Below, piece by piece: positions 1 through 6,056 of a stretch of 6,980 bases of DNA (within the stretch, counting starts at the first letter, position 1; each line of letters begins with the position of its first letter). The position numbers and the translations under genes are program-made. A model generated the notes under the pieces. It made no database searches. It worked only from the letters and a program-made list of their open reading frames with translations, and was not told the origin of the DNA. The stretch comes from an uncultured Clostridia bacterium (GTDB lineage: Bacteria > Bacillota > Clostridia > Lachnospirales > CAMVHY01), in NCBI GenBank assembly GCA_947167415.1, contig CAMVHY010000073.1, forward strand, positions 1 to 6,980, in the 5' to 3' direction.

Positions 1-2
1 AA

Positions 3-65
3 GTTCTTGCTATTAAATTTTCTTCTTATCGAAAATATTTTTTGAAACTGGTGATGATAATGTAA
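3..65 (+). CDS. Possible C-terminal tail of an upstream gene (partial)
   Basis: One frame is open from the window edge to a TAA at 63-65 and ends in a plausible basic/hydrophobic tail (…SSYRKYFLKLVMIM). The other two frames both close within the first 50 bases. The stop lies 22 nt before the germination A-subunit start, a normal within-operon distance. With only about 20 codons visible, no family can be named and chance openness cannot be excluded. Confidence 0.25.
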   Translation, partial: VLAIKFSSYRKYFLKLVMIM

Positions 66-73
66 AAAAAAGC

Positions 74-81
74 GAAGTGAT
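74..81 (+). promoter_or_regulatory. Ribosome binding site for the germination A subunit
   Basis: GAAGTGAT resembles the 3' part of the Shine-Dalgarno consensus (…AGGTGAT) and ends 6 nt before the TTG at 88. It is the reason for choosing that TTG. There is no ATG or GTG in this frame between the upstream stop at 58-60 and the start of recognisable homology. Confidence 0.45.
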
Positions 82-87
82 TTTATT

Positions 88-1554
88 TTGTTGGATGATA
101 ATCTCGAAAAAAATATTAATTTGCTTAAGCAAAATTTTATTGACTGTGGCGATTTTGTAATAAAAAAAATTCCGGCTGGGGTAAAAAAAAATATTTTTTT
201 TTGTGTGGCTTATATAGATATGCTTGTTGATCGCGAATTAATTGATACACAAATAATTACGCGTTTAACTCGCAGTTTTTTTTTGTTTTCGAGAAAAAAT
301 ATTTTTGGCGAAATGAAAAATTTTGGGATAACAACGGCGGATTTTAAGGAAGAAAAAGAAATTAATAAAATAAATTTAGAGATTTTGTCTGGCAACACGG
401 TTTTATTATTTGACGGATTTGACACAGCGATTATTATTTCGAGCAAGAAATTTCCCGGACGAGGCATTGAAAGTTGTGAAATCGAATCAGTCGTTTATGG
501 CTCGAAAGATTCTTTTACAGAAAGTATGAGAAAAAATACGGCGTTAATCAGGCGAAGAATAAGAGATGTAAATCTTAAAATAAAACAAATGCAAATTGGA
601 AAACGAAGCCAGACTGATATAGCCATAGTTTTTTTAAAAAATATTGCGCGGGATGAAATCGTAAATGATTTGATAGATAAACTTGAAAAAATAAATATTG
701 ATGCGATTTTGGACGTAGGATATTTACAGCAATTTTTGGATATGTCATGGAAATCGATTTTTCCCCAATCACAATTAACTGAGCGGCCAGATAAAAGTGC
801 TTCGGCAATTTTGGAAGGTAGAATAATAATTATTTGCGATAATTCACCGTTTGTTTTAATTGTGCCAGCGACACTGCCAACTTTTTTTCAATCGTCTGAA
901 GATTATTATGAGCGATGGCAAATTATGAATTTTTTACGGATTATGAGATATATTGCGGCGATAGTTTCGATTTGTTTGCCAGGATTTTTTTTAGCTTTGA
1001 GTTTATATCATCCGAATATGATTCCGATTGAGTTGACATTAAAATTAGCGGAAGCAAGAAAAAATGTTCCGTTTTCCAGTTTTTTAGAAATTATAATAAT
1101 GGAATTAGCGTTTGAATTATTGCGCGAAGCAGGAATTAGATTGCCAAATCCAATTGGAAGTACGATAGGAATTGTTGGCGGAATAATTATTGGACAGGCA
1201 GCAGTCGAAGCCGGTTTAGTTAGTCCGATTATAATAATTATTATTGCTTTGACTGCGATTTGTAGTTTTTGTATTCCGAATGCAAGTTTTGTTTCGGCTT
1301 TGAGATTATTAAAATATTTTATAATTATTTTTTCGGGTTTGTTTGGTTTGTTTGGTTTTTTAATCGCGAATTTAATTATTTTGACGCATTTAGTAAGTTT
1401 AAAATCTTTTGGAATGCCATATTTATATCCGATTGTTTCTGGCGAAGTAAATAATTTTAATGATTTGGAAGATACGTTTTTTAGACTTGTAATTTTTAAA
1501 ATGAAAAAGAGACCGTTGTTTGCGAATCAAAATAAAAATATCAGGCAAAAATGA
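88..1554 (+). CDS. gerAA: Spore germinant receptor A subunit (GerA family)
   Basis: This is the A subunit of a GerA-type germinant receptor, which sits in the inner membrane of the dormant spore and responds with the B and C subunits to small-molecule germinants. At 488 residues it has the usual family length. The N-terminal soluble domain (about 1-280) includes the family start pattern (DDNLEKNINLLKQNF), YIDMLVDRELI at 42-52, TERPDKSA at 231-238, and SPFVLIVPATLPTFFQS-EDYYERW at about 253-277. The C-terminal membrane part has hydrophobic segments near 286-306, 380-398 and 405-435. It also carries the hallmark glycine-rich stretch GSTIGIVGG…GQAAVEAGLVSP at 357-380 and CIPN at 395-398. The start is TTG. 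It is followed 38 nt later by the B subunit. Codons look intact and the gene shows no decay, in contrast to the third gene of the operon. Confidence 0.95.
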   Translation: MLDDNLEKNINLLKQNFIDCGDFVIKKIPAGVKKNIFFCVAYIDMLVDRELIDTQIITRLTRSFFLFSRKNIFGEMKNFGITTADFKEEKEINKINLEILSGNTVLLFDGFDTAIIISSKKFPGRGIESCEIESVVYGSKDSFTESMRKNTALIRRRIRDVNLKIKQMQIGKRSQTDIAIVFLKNIARDEIVNDLIDKLEKINIDAILDVGYLQQFLDMSWKSIFPQSQLTERPDKSASAILEGRIIIICDNSPFVLIVPATLPTFFQSSEDYYERWQIMNFLRIMRYIAAIVSICLPGFFLALSLYHPNMIPIELTLKLAEARKNVPFSSFLEIIIMELAFELLREAGIRLPNPIGSTIGIVGGIIIGQAAVEAGLVSPIIIIIIALTAICSFCIPNASFVSALRLLKYFIIIFSGLFGLFGFLIANLIILTHLVSLKSFGMPYLYPIVSGEVNNFNDLEDTFFRLVIFKMKKRPLFANQNKNIRQK

Positions 1555-1578
1555 TTAATTAAAAATAAAATTTTTGTT

Positions 1579-1583
1579 GGTGA
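1579..1583 (+). promoter_or_regulatory. Ribosome binding site for the germination B subunit
   Basis: GGTGA lies 9 nt before ATG 1593, in the short A-rich gap after the A-subunit stop. It is the same GGTGA-type signal seen before the other ger genes here. Confidence 0.4.
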
Positions 1584-1592
1584 AAAATAAAT

Positions 1593-2609
1593 ATGTCGAT
1601 GGGAATTTTTGAAAACGAAAAAATTTCGATGAGGCAATTAGAAATTTTGATTGTGGCAAACAATTTAGCTTTGGGTTTAATTTTATTGCCTGAATTATTT
1701 TTTAATGGATTTATTTTTAATATGTTGTTTTTATTATTTTTTTTGTTTGCAATTGTAATTTTAGATTTTAAATTGATTGAATGGCGAGAAAAAAATTTTT
1801 TAAGCGGATATGTTTTAAAATTTATTTATGGTTTATTGCTAATAAAAATAAGTTTGAGTGCAAGTTTTGAATTGAGTTTATTTATGGAAATCGCAAAAAA
1901 ATTTATTTTGCCTGAAACGAATAAATTTATTGTCGGGTTAATTTTATTTTTAGCCGGAAATTATTTAGCTTTGAAAGGATATGAAACACGCGCGAGATTA
2001 TGTGAAATTTTGGTTTGGTTATTAATTTTGCCATTGATAATTTTTTTTGTAATAAATTTGCTTAGTATAAAAAAAATTGTTTATGAGGATGATTTTTTAT
2101 TTTTTGATTGGAAAAAAATTTTTGATGGGATATTTATTTTTTCGCAGTTGGATTATTTATTTTTGTTGGATTTTTATGATGAAAGAAAAAAAAAAATTGA
2201 TAAGAGAAAAATATTGCGGGCGGTATTTTTTGTTTGGTTTGTGATATTTATTTTGATTTATGCCATGCGTTTAAAAATAAATTTTGATATGAGATTAGGA
2301 ATTTTAAAATTTATGAGTTTGACGGATTTGCCCGGAGGATTTATTCAGGGACAAGATTTTTTTGTTATTAGCTTTGTAATTGTTTCGTTTTTTATTTTGT
2401 TGGCAGGAAAATTGTTTTTTATAAAAAAGTTGTTTAGAAATTTGAGTGGTAAAAACGGTGATTTGATTTTGGGTTTGATTTTTGTTTTTAATTTGATTTC
2501 GCAAAAAAATTTGTGGCTGATGATTTGTTTGTTTGGAAGTTTAATTTATTTTTTGTTTTTAAGTTTATTTGTCATGAAAAATATTTTTAGGTCGGGTGAT
2601 TTAAAATAA
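1593..2609 (+). CDS. gerAB: Spore germinant receptor B subunit (GerAB/APC-type permease family)
   Basis: This is the integral membrane B subunit of the germinant receptor. The family belongs to the APC transporter superfamily and is thought to form the germinant-binding pocket. At 338 residues it is slightly short for a family of about 360. The family start is clear (KISMRQLEILIVANNLALGLILLPEL, roughly residues 10-35). About ten hydrophobic segments follow, including 40-58, 76-95, 113-128, 140-158, 208-224, 255-276, 290-304 and 308-328. The family's usual 'ARLxEIL' motif appears as ARLCEIL at 134-140, and SLTDLPGGFIQGQD at 242-255 matches the LPGxFxxR region. The usual Arg there is replaced by Gly. 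Codon choice is extremely T-rich with G favoured over C. An alternative start at the second ATG (1599) would shorten it by two residues. The stop overlaps the presumed start of the C subunit. Confidence 0.9.
   Translation: MSMGIFENEKISMRQLEILIVANNLALGLILLPELFFNGFIFNMLFLLFFLFAIVILDFKLIEWREKNFLSGYVLKFIYGLLLIKISLSASFELSLFMEIAKKFILPETNKFIVGLILFLAGNYLALKGYETRARLCEILVWLLILPLIIFFVINLLSIKKIVYEDDFLFFDWKKIFDGIFIFSQLDYLFLLDFYDERKKKIDKRKILRAVFFVWFVIFILIYAMRLKINFDMRLGILKFMSLTDLPGGFIQGQDFFVISFVIVSFFILLAGKLFFIKKLFRNLSGKNGDLILGLIFVFNLISQKNLWLMICLFGSLIYFLFLSLFVMKNIFRSGDLK
2595..2600 (+). promoter_or_regulatory. Ribosome binding site before the ATA start position of the C subunit
   Basis: GGTGAT, within GGGTGAT, ends 5 nt before ATA 2606. 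It is a good match to the Shine-Dalgarno 3' half and is placed as if for a start codon at 2606, although that codon is ATA and not ATG. Confidence 0.35.
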
Positions 2610-3139
2610 AAGGCTTAAAAATTTTTTTTTGGTGCGTAATTTTTTTTGTAATTATATTTTTTGGTGGCAAAGATTTAGTTGAGTTAGAAAACAGAAATTT
2701 TGTAATCGCGATTGGGTTGGATAAAAATAAAAAAAATGATTTTGAATTAGATATTTTGGAAAGTGATTTTAATTTTTTTGATAAGGAAAATAATGATAAT
2801 GAAAAAAATATAAAGCTTGGAATCGGAAAAAATTTTGCTATTGCGGTTAAAAAAATTGAGGAAAAGTCGGAAAAAAAAATTTATCTTGGGCACGCGCAAA
2901 TAATTTTTATGGCAAATAAATTTAAGAAGGATAGATTTTTGTCAAAAAAAATAATTAATGAGCTGGCAAAAAAAAATTTTGTTAATCAGAAAATAAAAAT
3001 TATGTTTGTCGAGGAGCCAAAAAAAATAATTTGCAAAAAGTTTGATTCAAAATTTATTAGTTTCATAAGAAATAAATCTCATAGCAAAAAATTTATTACA
3101 CTCCATGATTTATATGAAAAAATTAATGGTGGAAGCTAA
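2606..3139 (+). pseudogene. gerAC: Truncated Ger(x)C-family germination subunit, probably decayed
   Basis: Ger(x)C proteins are normally lipoproteins of about 370-400 residues on the outer face of the spore inner membrane. Here the frame gives 177 residues from ATA 2606. It has a basic n-region (KIKGLK), a hydrophobic core (IFFWCVIFFVIIFF), then GG-KDLVELENRNFVIAIGLDK, aligning to the family's 'GCWDxxELxxxxxVxxIGIDK'. The lipobox Cys is therefore Gly. YLGHAQIIFMANKF and the TLHDLYEKI region match the first homology domain, but the C-terminal half is absent. There is no ATG, GTG or TTG in frame before TTG 2717, which would discard the signal segment (leaving 140 residues). An ATAA overlap with the B-subunit stop looks like a mutated ATGA start/stop overlap; ATT 2621 is another non-standard option. 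The gene stops at the exact edge of the first cassette's 5' unit. Expression as a short unlipidated protein cannot be ruled out. Confidence 0.75.
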
Positions 3140-3166
3140 ATTTTGTTTAAAAAAATATTTTTTCTC

Positions 3167-3195
3167 TTGACATAAATTTTTCTATGTGTTAAAAT
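3167..3195 (+). promoter_or_regulatory. Sigma-A type promoter of cassette 1
   Basis: TTGACA (3167-3172), a 17-nt spacer and TAAAAT (3190-3195), with a TG one base upstream of the -10 (extended -10). An A/T tract (AAAAAAATATTTTTT) directly upstream could act as an UP element. The same layout recurs at 5234 and 6749, which strongly supports function. Confidence 0.85.
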
Positions 3196-3233
3196 AAATT
3201 TGTGTTTAAATTAAATATTATTTTTTTATCAAA

Positions 3234-3239
3234 AAGGAG
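3234..3239 (+). promoter_or_regulatory. Strong Shine-Dalgarno of cassette 1
   Basis: AAGGAG is spaced 8 nt (TGTTTGCT) from ATG 3248. The sequence and spacing are conserved in all three cassettes, marking 3248 as the ancestral start position of the family. Confidence 0.85.
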
Positions 3240-3247
3240 TGTTTGCT

Positions 3248-3358
3248 ATGAACGAAGCAGGTGAAATAAAAAATGGAGAACAAGAAAAAAATGAAAACGC
3301 CGCAACCAATCAATCAATCAATCAAGTGGATTACATCTTGTTCAAAATGAAAATTTAA
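3248..3358 (+). CDS. Short ORF from the SD-driven ATG of cassette 1 (out of frame with the long ORF)
   Basis: Thirty-six codons begin MNEAGEIKNGEQEKNEN, cross the CAAT tract and end at TAA 3356-3358. The first residues match the other cassettes (MREASEIKNG in cassette 3, ISEGNEIQIN in cassette 2, where they lead directly into the long protein). They therefore look like the true N-terminus of the family, thrown out of frame here, more than an independent peptide. A second ATG at 3273 opens another frame, which stops at 3348-3350. An alternative reading is a translated leader with reinitiation at TTG 3364, 5 nt after its stop. Confidence 0.5.
   Translation: MNEAGEIKNGEQEKNENAATNQSINQVDYILFKMKI
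3307..3325 (+). repeat. CAAT tetranucleotide tract, 4.75 units
   Basis: Four CAAT units plus CAA lie within the N-terminal coding part of cassette 1. Losing one unit puts ATG 3273 in frame with the long ORF. Losing two, or gaining one, puts ATG 3248 in frame with it. The corresponding tract in cassette 3 has a different length. Confidence 0.8.
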
Positions 3359-3363
3359 AAAGA

Positions 3364-5100
3364 TTGCTTGATAAAAATCCAGAGTTAAAAAATGAGGTTG
3401 AAGAAACAGAAAACTTAATCAATACCAAATTAGAAATTCAAACAATCAAACAATTTGATGATATTTTGAACAAAATGTTTGAATTGGGATATATATCACC
3501 AGAAAATGCAAGAAGTCAAATTGAAAAAATTGATAAGAGTGATTTTAGTAATAAAGAAAAGCTAGAACTGTTTCTTAGTGGAAAAAAGTTTTTTTGTTAT
3601 TGGAACGCGTTAAATAATTTTAAAATAAAAAGCACAGAACAGCTTGATGAAATGGTTAAAAAAGCTGCATCTCTAAAATTAGACATAAAACGCAAGAAGC
3701 AAGAACTAAACAACTTTAAAAACGACAAAGACGACAAAAAGATGGCCATACAGATTGTTAACAATGTGTTAATGGACTTTAGAATTAAAACGATAGAAGA
3801 GTTTGATACCATAGTTAATAAAATTACTGCATTACAGCACGAAATAATAGAAAAAACAGGCCAGCAAAATAAAAAATTGCACGATTATAAAGATGAAAAA
3901 TATAAACAAGCTGATTTCGATGCAGAAAGAATTTATAGTTATGAACGTATGTTAAAAAATTTCAACATTAAAACGACAAAACAGTTTGACAAGATTATCG
4001 ATAAAATGAATAAGTTAGGATTTAAAACGACACAAGAAGCACAAGAGAAAGCAAAAAAGTTGGATAGTCTTGAAGATAAAACAGAGCTAGAATCTTGTCT
4101 TAATGCAAAAAAATTTTTTTATTATACATGTTTGTTAGACATGTCTTTAATAAATAATTTTGGATGCTACAATGATGATTACATTAACTTAAACGGCCAA
4201 GATAAAGATTATGATCAGGTTACAGGTTTAGTAACAAATAATAAAATATCAAAATCAAACAGAAAATTAATATTAAATAATATTCATTCAAAAGAACATA
4301 TGAAACTGTTTAATGGTATTTCGGATTATGATGATTTAAAAGCCTTATTTTTGAAACGGATTCAAGATGTATCGGATAGTAATATAAGAACTTTGTTGAT
4401 AAGTAATAAATTTGCCGTATCAATTAAGTTACAGTGTTTAAATTGTTTAATTTATATACGTAGAATGATGGTTTTGTACACTTCTTTCCCTGATCCTAAC
4501 TTACTGTTAACGTTACTTTCCACGCCAGATCGCTACAACTTTTTTCTGCAATTTCATCAGATGCTAGAAAACAATTTGCCGGATGCAGATAAACAACTTT
4601 TTTATGATTATTTAGATTCATGTCGAGAAAAACTTCAAAACGAAAAATATAAATACCTTTTGTTTGGTACGAGAGAAAAGCAATTAACGGGAGTTGTTAT
4701 CTTTGGAATTATTGCTTCGGCTGTGGTTTTGACCATTTATTTTCTAGAAATGTATGCGGCAACATGGTTTTTTTGGTTTGGAATAGTTGGGGTGGTACTT
4801 ACTGTTGCGGTTGGAATTCGTTTGTTTTTTTGTCTAAAAGAAAACTGGAATGACTTGAGAAAATTGACAAGTGATCTTCAAAAAGAAGGTAAAACAATAC
4901 AAAACAAAATAGCTGAAATTGATCGCGCCATTGAAGTTTACGATTTGGATAAGATAAGAGATTTTAAAGATCCGGAACTCGAAAAAATTCCGACGATTGA
5001 AATATACAAAAACAAAATAATAAATAACGGTGAAATCGGTACAACAGAACAAAATAATAATCCTAAATCAGAATTGGTCAATACAGAAAAAAACATATAG
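3364..5100 (+). CDS. Cassette 1: repeat-containing two-helix membrane protein of unknown family
   Basis: I do not recognise this 578-residue protein. Residues about 1-260 are Lys/Glu-rich, helical-looking and hold four imperfect repeats with the signature 'IKTxxQFDxIxxKMxxLG' starting near 25, 88, 141 and 202. Repeats 1 and 4 also share L(S/N)xKKFF (71-77, 246-252). Residues 261-380 are a unique linker. Residues 382-578 form the C-terminal module shared with cassette 2: DRYNFFLQFHxMLExNLPD (389-407), two membrane helices at about 441-460 and 466-489 joined by a short loop (EMYAATWFFWFG), then a basic segment and RAIEVYDLDKIRDF (521-534). There is no signal peptide. Basic residues flank both helices (TREKQ before, CLKEN after), so both ends are probably cytoplasmic. 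The TTG start is only the first standard codon. The frame is open from 3295, and homology to cassette 3 extends upstream (SINQ..LHLVQNENLKRLL), so the real N-terminus was probably at ATG 3248 or 3273 before a frameshift in the CAAT tract. Confidence 0.75.
   Translation: MLDKNPELKNEVEETENLINTKLEIQTIKQFDDILNKMFELGYISPENARSQIEKIDKSDFSNKEKLELFLSGKKFFCYWNALNNFKIKSTEQLDEMVKKAASLKLDIKRKKQELNNFKNDKDDKKMAIQIVNNVLMDFRIKTIEEFDTIVNKITALQHEIIEKTGQQNKKLHDYKDEKYKQADFDAERIYSYERMLKNFNIKTTKQFDKIIDKMNKLGFKTTQEAQEKAKKLDSLEDKTELESCLNAKKFFYYTCLLDMSLINNFGCYNDDYINLNGQDKDYDQVTGLVTNNKISKSNRKLILNNIHSKEHMKLFNGISDYDDLKALFLKRIQDVSDSNIRTLLISNKFAVSIKLQCLNCLIYIRRMMVLYTSFPDPNLLLTLLSTPDRYNFFLQFHQMLENNLPDADKQLFYDYLDSCREKLQNEKYKYLLFGTREKQLTGVVIFGIIASAVVLTIYFLEMYAATWFFWFGIVGVVLTVAVGIRLFFCLKENWNDLRKLTSDLQKEGKTIQNKIAEIDRAIEVYDLDKIRDFKDPELEKIPTIEIYKNKIINNGEIGTTEQNNNPKSELVNTEKNI
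3430..4137 (+). repeat. Four imperfect protein repeats of about 55-60 residues within cassette 1
   Basis: The repeat heads are IQTIKQFDDILNKMFELG, IKSTEQLDEMVKKAASL, IKTIEEFDTIVNKITAL and INIKTTKQFDKIIDKMNKLG-like, at residues 25, 88, 141 and 202 of the 578-residue reading. Spacing is 63, 53 and 61 residues. Repeats 1 and 4 are the closest pair over the full unit; repeats 2 and 3 have divergent second halves. The repeats read as amphipathic helices. Confidence 0.7.
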
Positions 5101-5141
5101 AATCCACAACTTTCTCCATAACAAAAAATTTATCTTTAAAG

Positions 5142-5177
5142 AAAAAAGCCAATCATCAATTTGATTGATCCTTTTTT
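5142..5177 (+). terminator. Rho-independent terminator after cassette 1
   Basis: An A-run leads into the stem CAATCA (5150-5155), a 6-nt loop TCAATT, then TGATTG (5162-5167), and after a short mismatch T6 at 5172-5177. The flanking A-run and T-run can extend the stem. The stem and loop are identical in the element at 6669-6686. Confidence 0.75.
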
Positions 5178-5233
5178 GTGCAAAAAAAATGAATATCGAG
5201 GCTAAATTTTATTTAAAAAAATATTTTTTTTGC

Positions 5234-5262
5234 TTGACATAGATTTTTTTGTATGTTAGAAT
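5234..5262 (+). promoter_or_regulatory. Sigma-A type promoter of cassette 2
   Basis: TTGACA (5234-5239), a 17-nt spacer and TAGAAT (5257-5262), with the TG of an extended -10 at 5254-5255. An A/T tract lies upstream. It is placed between the cassette 1 terminator and the cassette 2 SD, so each cassette is its own transcription unit. Confidence 0.85.
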
Positions 5263-5299
5263 GGATTTGTATTTATGTTGTAGATTATTTTTTATAAAA

Positions 5300-5305
5300 A
5301 AGGAG
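5300..5305 (+). promoter_or_regulatory. Strong Shine-Dalgarno of cassette 2, followed by ATA
   Basis: AAGGAG is followed by the conserved 8-nt spacer (TGCTTGCT) and then ATA at 5314-5316, where the other cassettes have ATG. The only standard in-frame start nearby is GTG 5305, which overlaps the SD itself and could not use it. Confidence 0.8.
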
Positions 5306-6003
5306 TGCTTGCTATAAGTGAAGGAAATGAAATACAAATTAATTTGAATAACGATCTGTTAATAGAAAATAGTAATTTCTATAACTTGTTACAGACCGCT
5401 AAAGATAAAAATCTTATTGATATGTTTAATTTGGTTTGTGAGTTGAAGCAAAAGAAAGGTATAGATATTAATATGGTAAATGACGCCTATGATATCTTAG
5501 TTAAAATAGATAAGTATATATATGGATGCACAAAAGATAGCTTATCTGGTCAAGTTTCGCCAGAAGAAATGAATCAGTTATCCAATCTTGATACTGCTAA
5601 AACATATTTAAGAAAAATGATATTTCATTACGCAAGAATCTTATTTAAAGACTTTGTGTTGTGTGTGCTAATAGAGAGAGCTATTAAAAAAGAACAAAAT
5701 ACAAACAATGATGATGCTGACTTATTAGTGATATTAGACAATATAACATGCGAGTTTAATGAATTAAAACCCGGTGATATATTCGAATGTGATAAAGAAA
5801 AATTGAAAAACATTAATCCAAGCTACGATGTTGATTTAACGGAAATTTTTTGCGTTGTAAACAGTTATAAATATATTGGAATAGGAAACATAAATGATCA
5901 TATAAGATTCCTAGTTGGGGGTTTCTTAAATTCAGATACACGCAAATTGTTATGTGGCGCTTCTTTTAAGAAAACTTTAAACTTTTTTGTAGTGACCAAT
6001 TAA
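5305..6003 (+). CDS. Cassette 2, N-terminal part: unknown soluble domain, split from its membrane module
   Basis: I do not recognise this 232-residue product. From the GTG at 5305 it reads MLA-ISEGNEIQIN; the residues from ATA 5314 align with the SD-driven N-termini of cassettes 1 and 3 (xxEAxEIKNG), so the intended start is 5314. The middle (about 25-200) is mixed helical and acidic, with no signal peptide and no membrane helix, and shares none of cassette 1's repeats. Near the end, DHIRFLVGGFLNSDTRKLL (198-216) resembles DDLKALFL…SNIRTLLIS just before the shared module of cassette 1. The frame ends at TAA 6001 shortly after a T6 tract (5983-5988). One extra base there would continue it into the downstream ORF as NFFCSDQLKGFFIISKYIL, giving a single protein of about 439 residues. 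It is thus probably the 5' piece of a frameshifted gene, though a truncated soluble product is possible. Confidence 0.7.
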   Translation: MLAISEGNEIQINLNNDLLIENSNFYNLLQTAKDKNLIDMFNLVCELKQKKGIDINMVNDAYDILVKIDKYIYGCTKDSLSGQVSPEEMNQLSNLDTAKTYLRKMIFHYARILFKDFVLCVLIERAIKKEQNTNNDDADLLVILDNITCEFNELKPGDIFECDKEKLKNINPSYDVDLTEIFCVVNSYKYIGIGNINDHIRFLVGGFLNSDTRKLLCGASFKKTLNFFVVTN

Positions 6004-6056
6004 AGGGATTTTTTATCATATCTAAATACATATTAAATCGAAAAACAATTTTAACT

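Larger units (their letters stand above)
3108..3247 (+). repeat. Cassette 5' unit, copy 1 (partial direct repeat)
   Basis: From the AAAAAATTAAT near 3117 through GCTAAATTTT-TTTAAAAAAATATTTTTT, the promoter and AAGGAGTGTTTGCT, this region matches the blocks upstream of 5314 and 6829. The homology begins inside the last codons and stop of the truncated C-subunit gene. The terminator found upstream of the other two copies is missing here, so this is the left end of the array. Confidence 0.7.
4507..5313 (+). repeat. Shared block, copy A: 3' coding module, terminator and next cassette's promoter/SD
   Basis: The stretch encoding residues 382-578, the 3' untranslated part, the terminator and the following 5' unit is continuously homologous to 6051-6828. 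The noncoding part is strikingly similar (CTCCATAACAAAAAATTTAT, then the hairpin, then ATATCGAGGCTAAATTTTAT, then the promoter). The unit therefore straddles the gene boundary, as expected if the array grew by unequal recombination between adjacent copies. Copy A carries about 20 extra codons (near residues 500-519) that copy B lacks. Confidence 0.8.

Noticed and set aside
30..62. Possible promoter just upstream of the germination operon (GATAAT-like hexamer near 56-61)
   Set aside because: No matching -35 lies at the right distance, there is no clear sporulation sigma-factor consensus, and the region may be the end of an upstream gene.
210..467. Minus-strand ORF opposite the germination A subunit
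   Set aside because: It is antisense to a clear GerA-family gene and has no start signal or recognisable motif; an artefact of AT-rich coding sequence.
2304..2504. Minus-strand Asn/Lys/Gln-rich ORF opposite the B subunit
   Set aside because: It is the complement of T-rich membrane-protein codons, which yields Asn/Lys-rich translations by composition alone.
3195..3247. Riboswitch in the cassette 5' untranslated region
   Set aside because: The leader is only about 50 nt, A/T-rich and without stable stems or known riboswitch motifs.
3307..3325. CAAT tract as a CRISPR or mobile-element end
   Set aside because: It is a simple 4-base microsatellite with no spacers, inverted ends or transposase; it is better explained as slippage-prone coding sequence.
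5980..5992. Programmed -1 ribosomal frameshift site at the T6 tract
   Set aside because: The in-frame heptamer is C-TTT-TTT, not a proper X-XXY-YYZ slippery site, and I see no clear downstream stem-loop; an indel is simpler.
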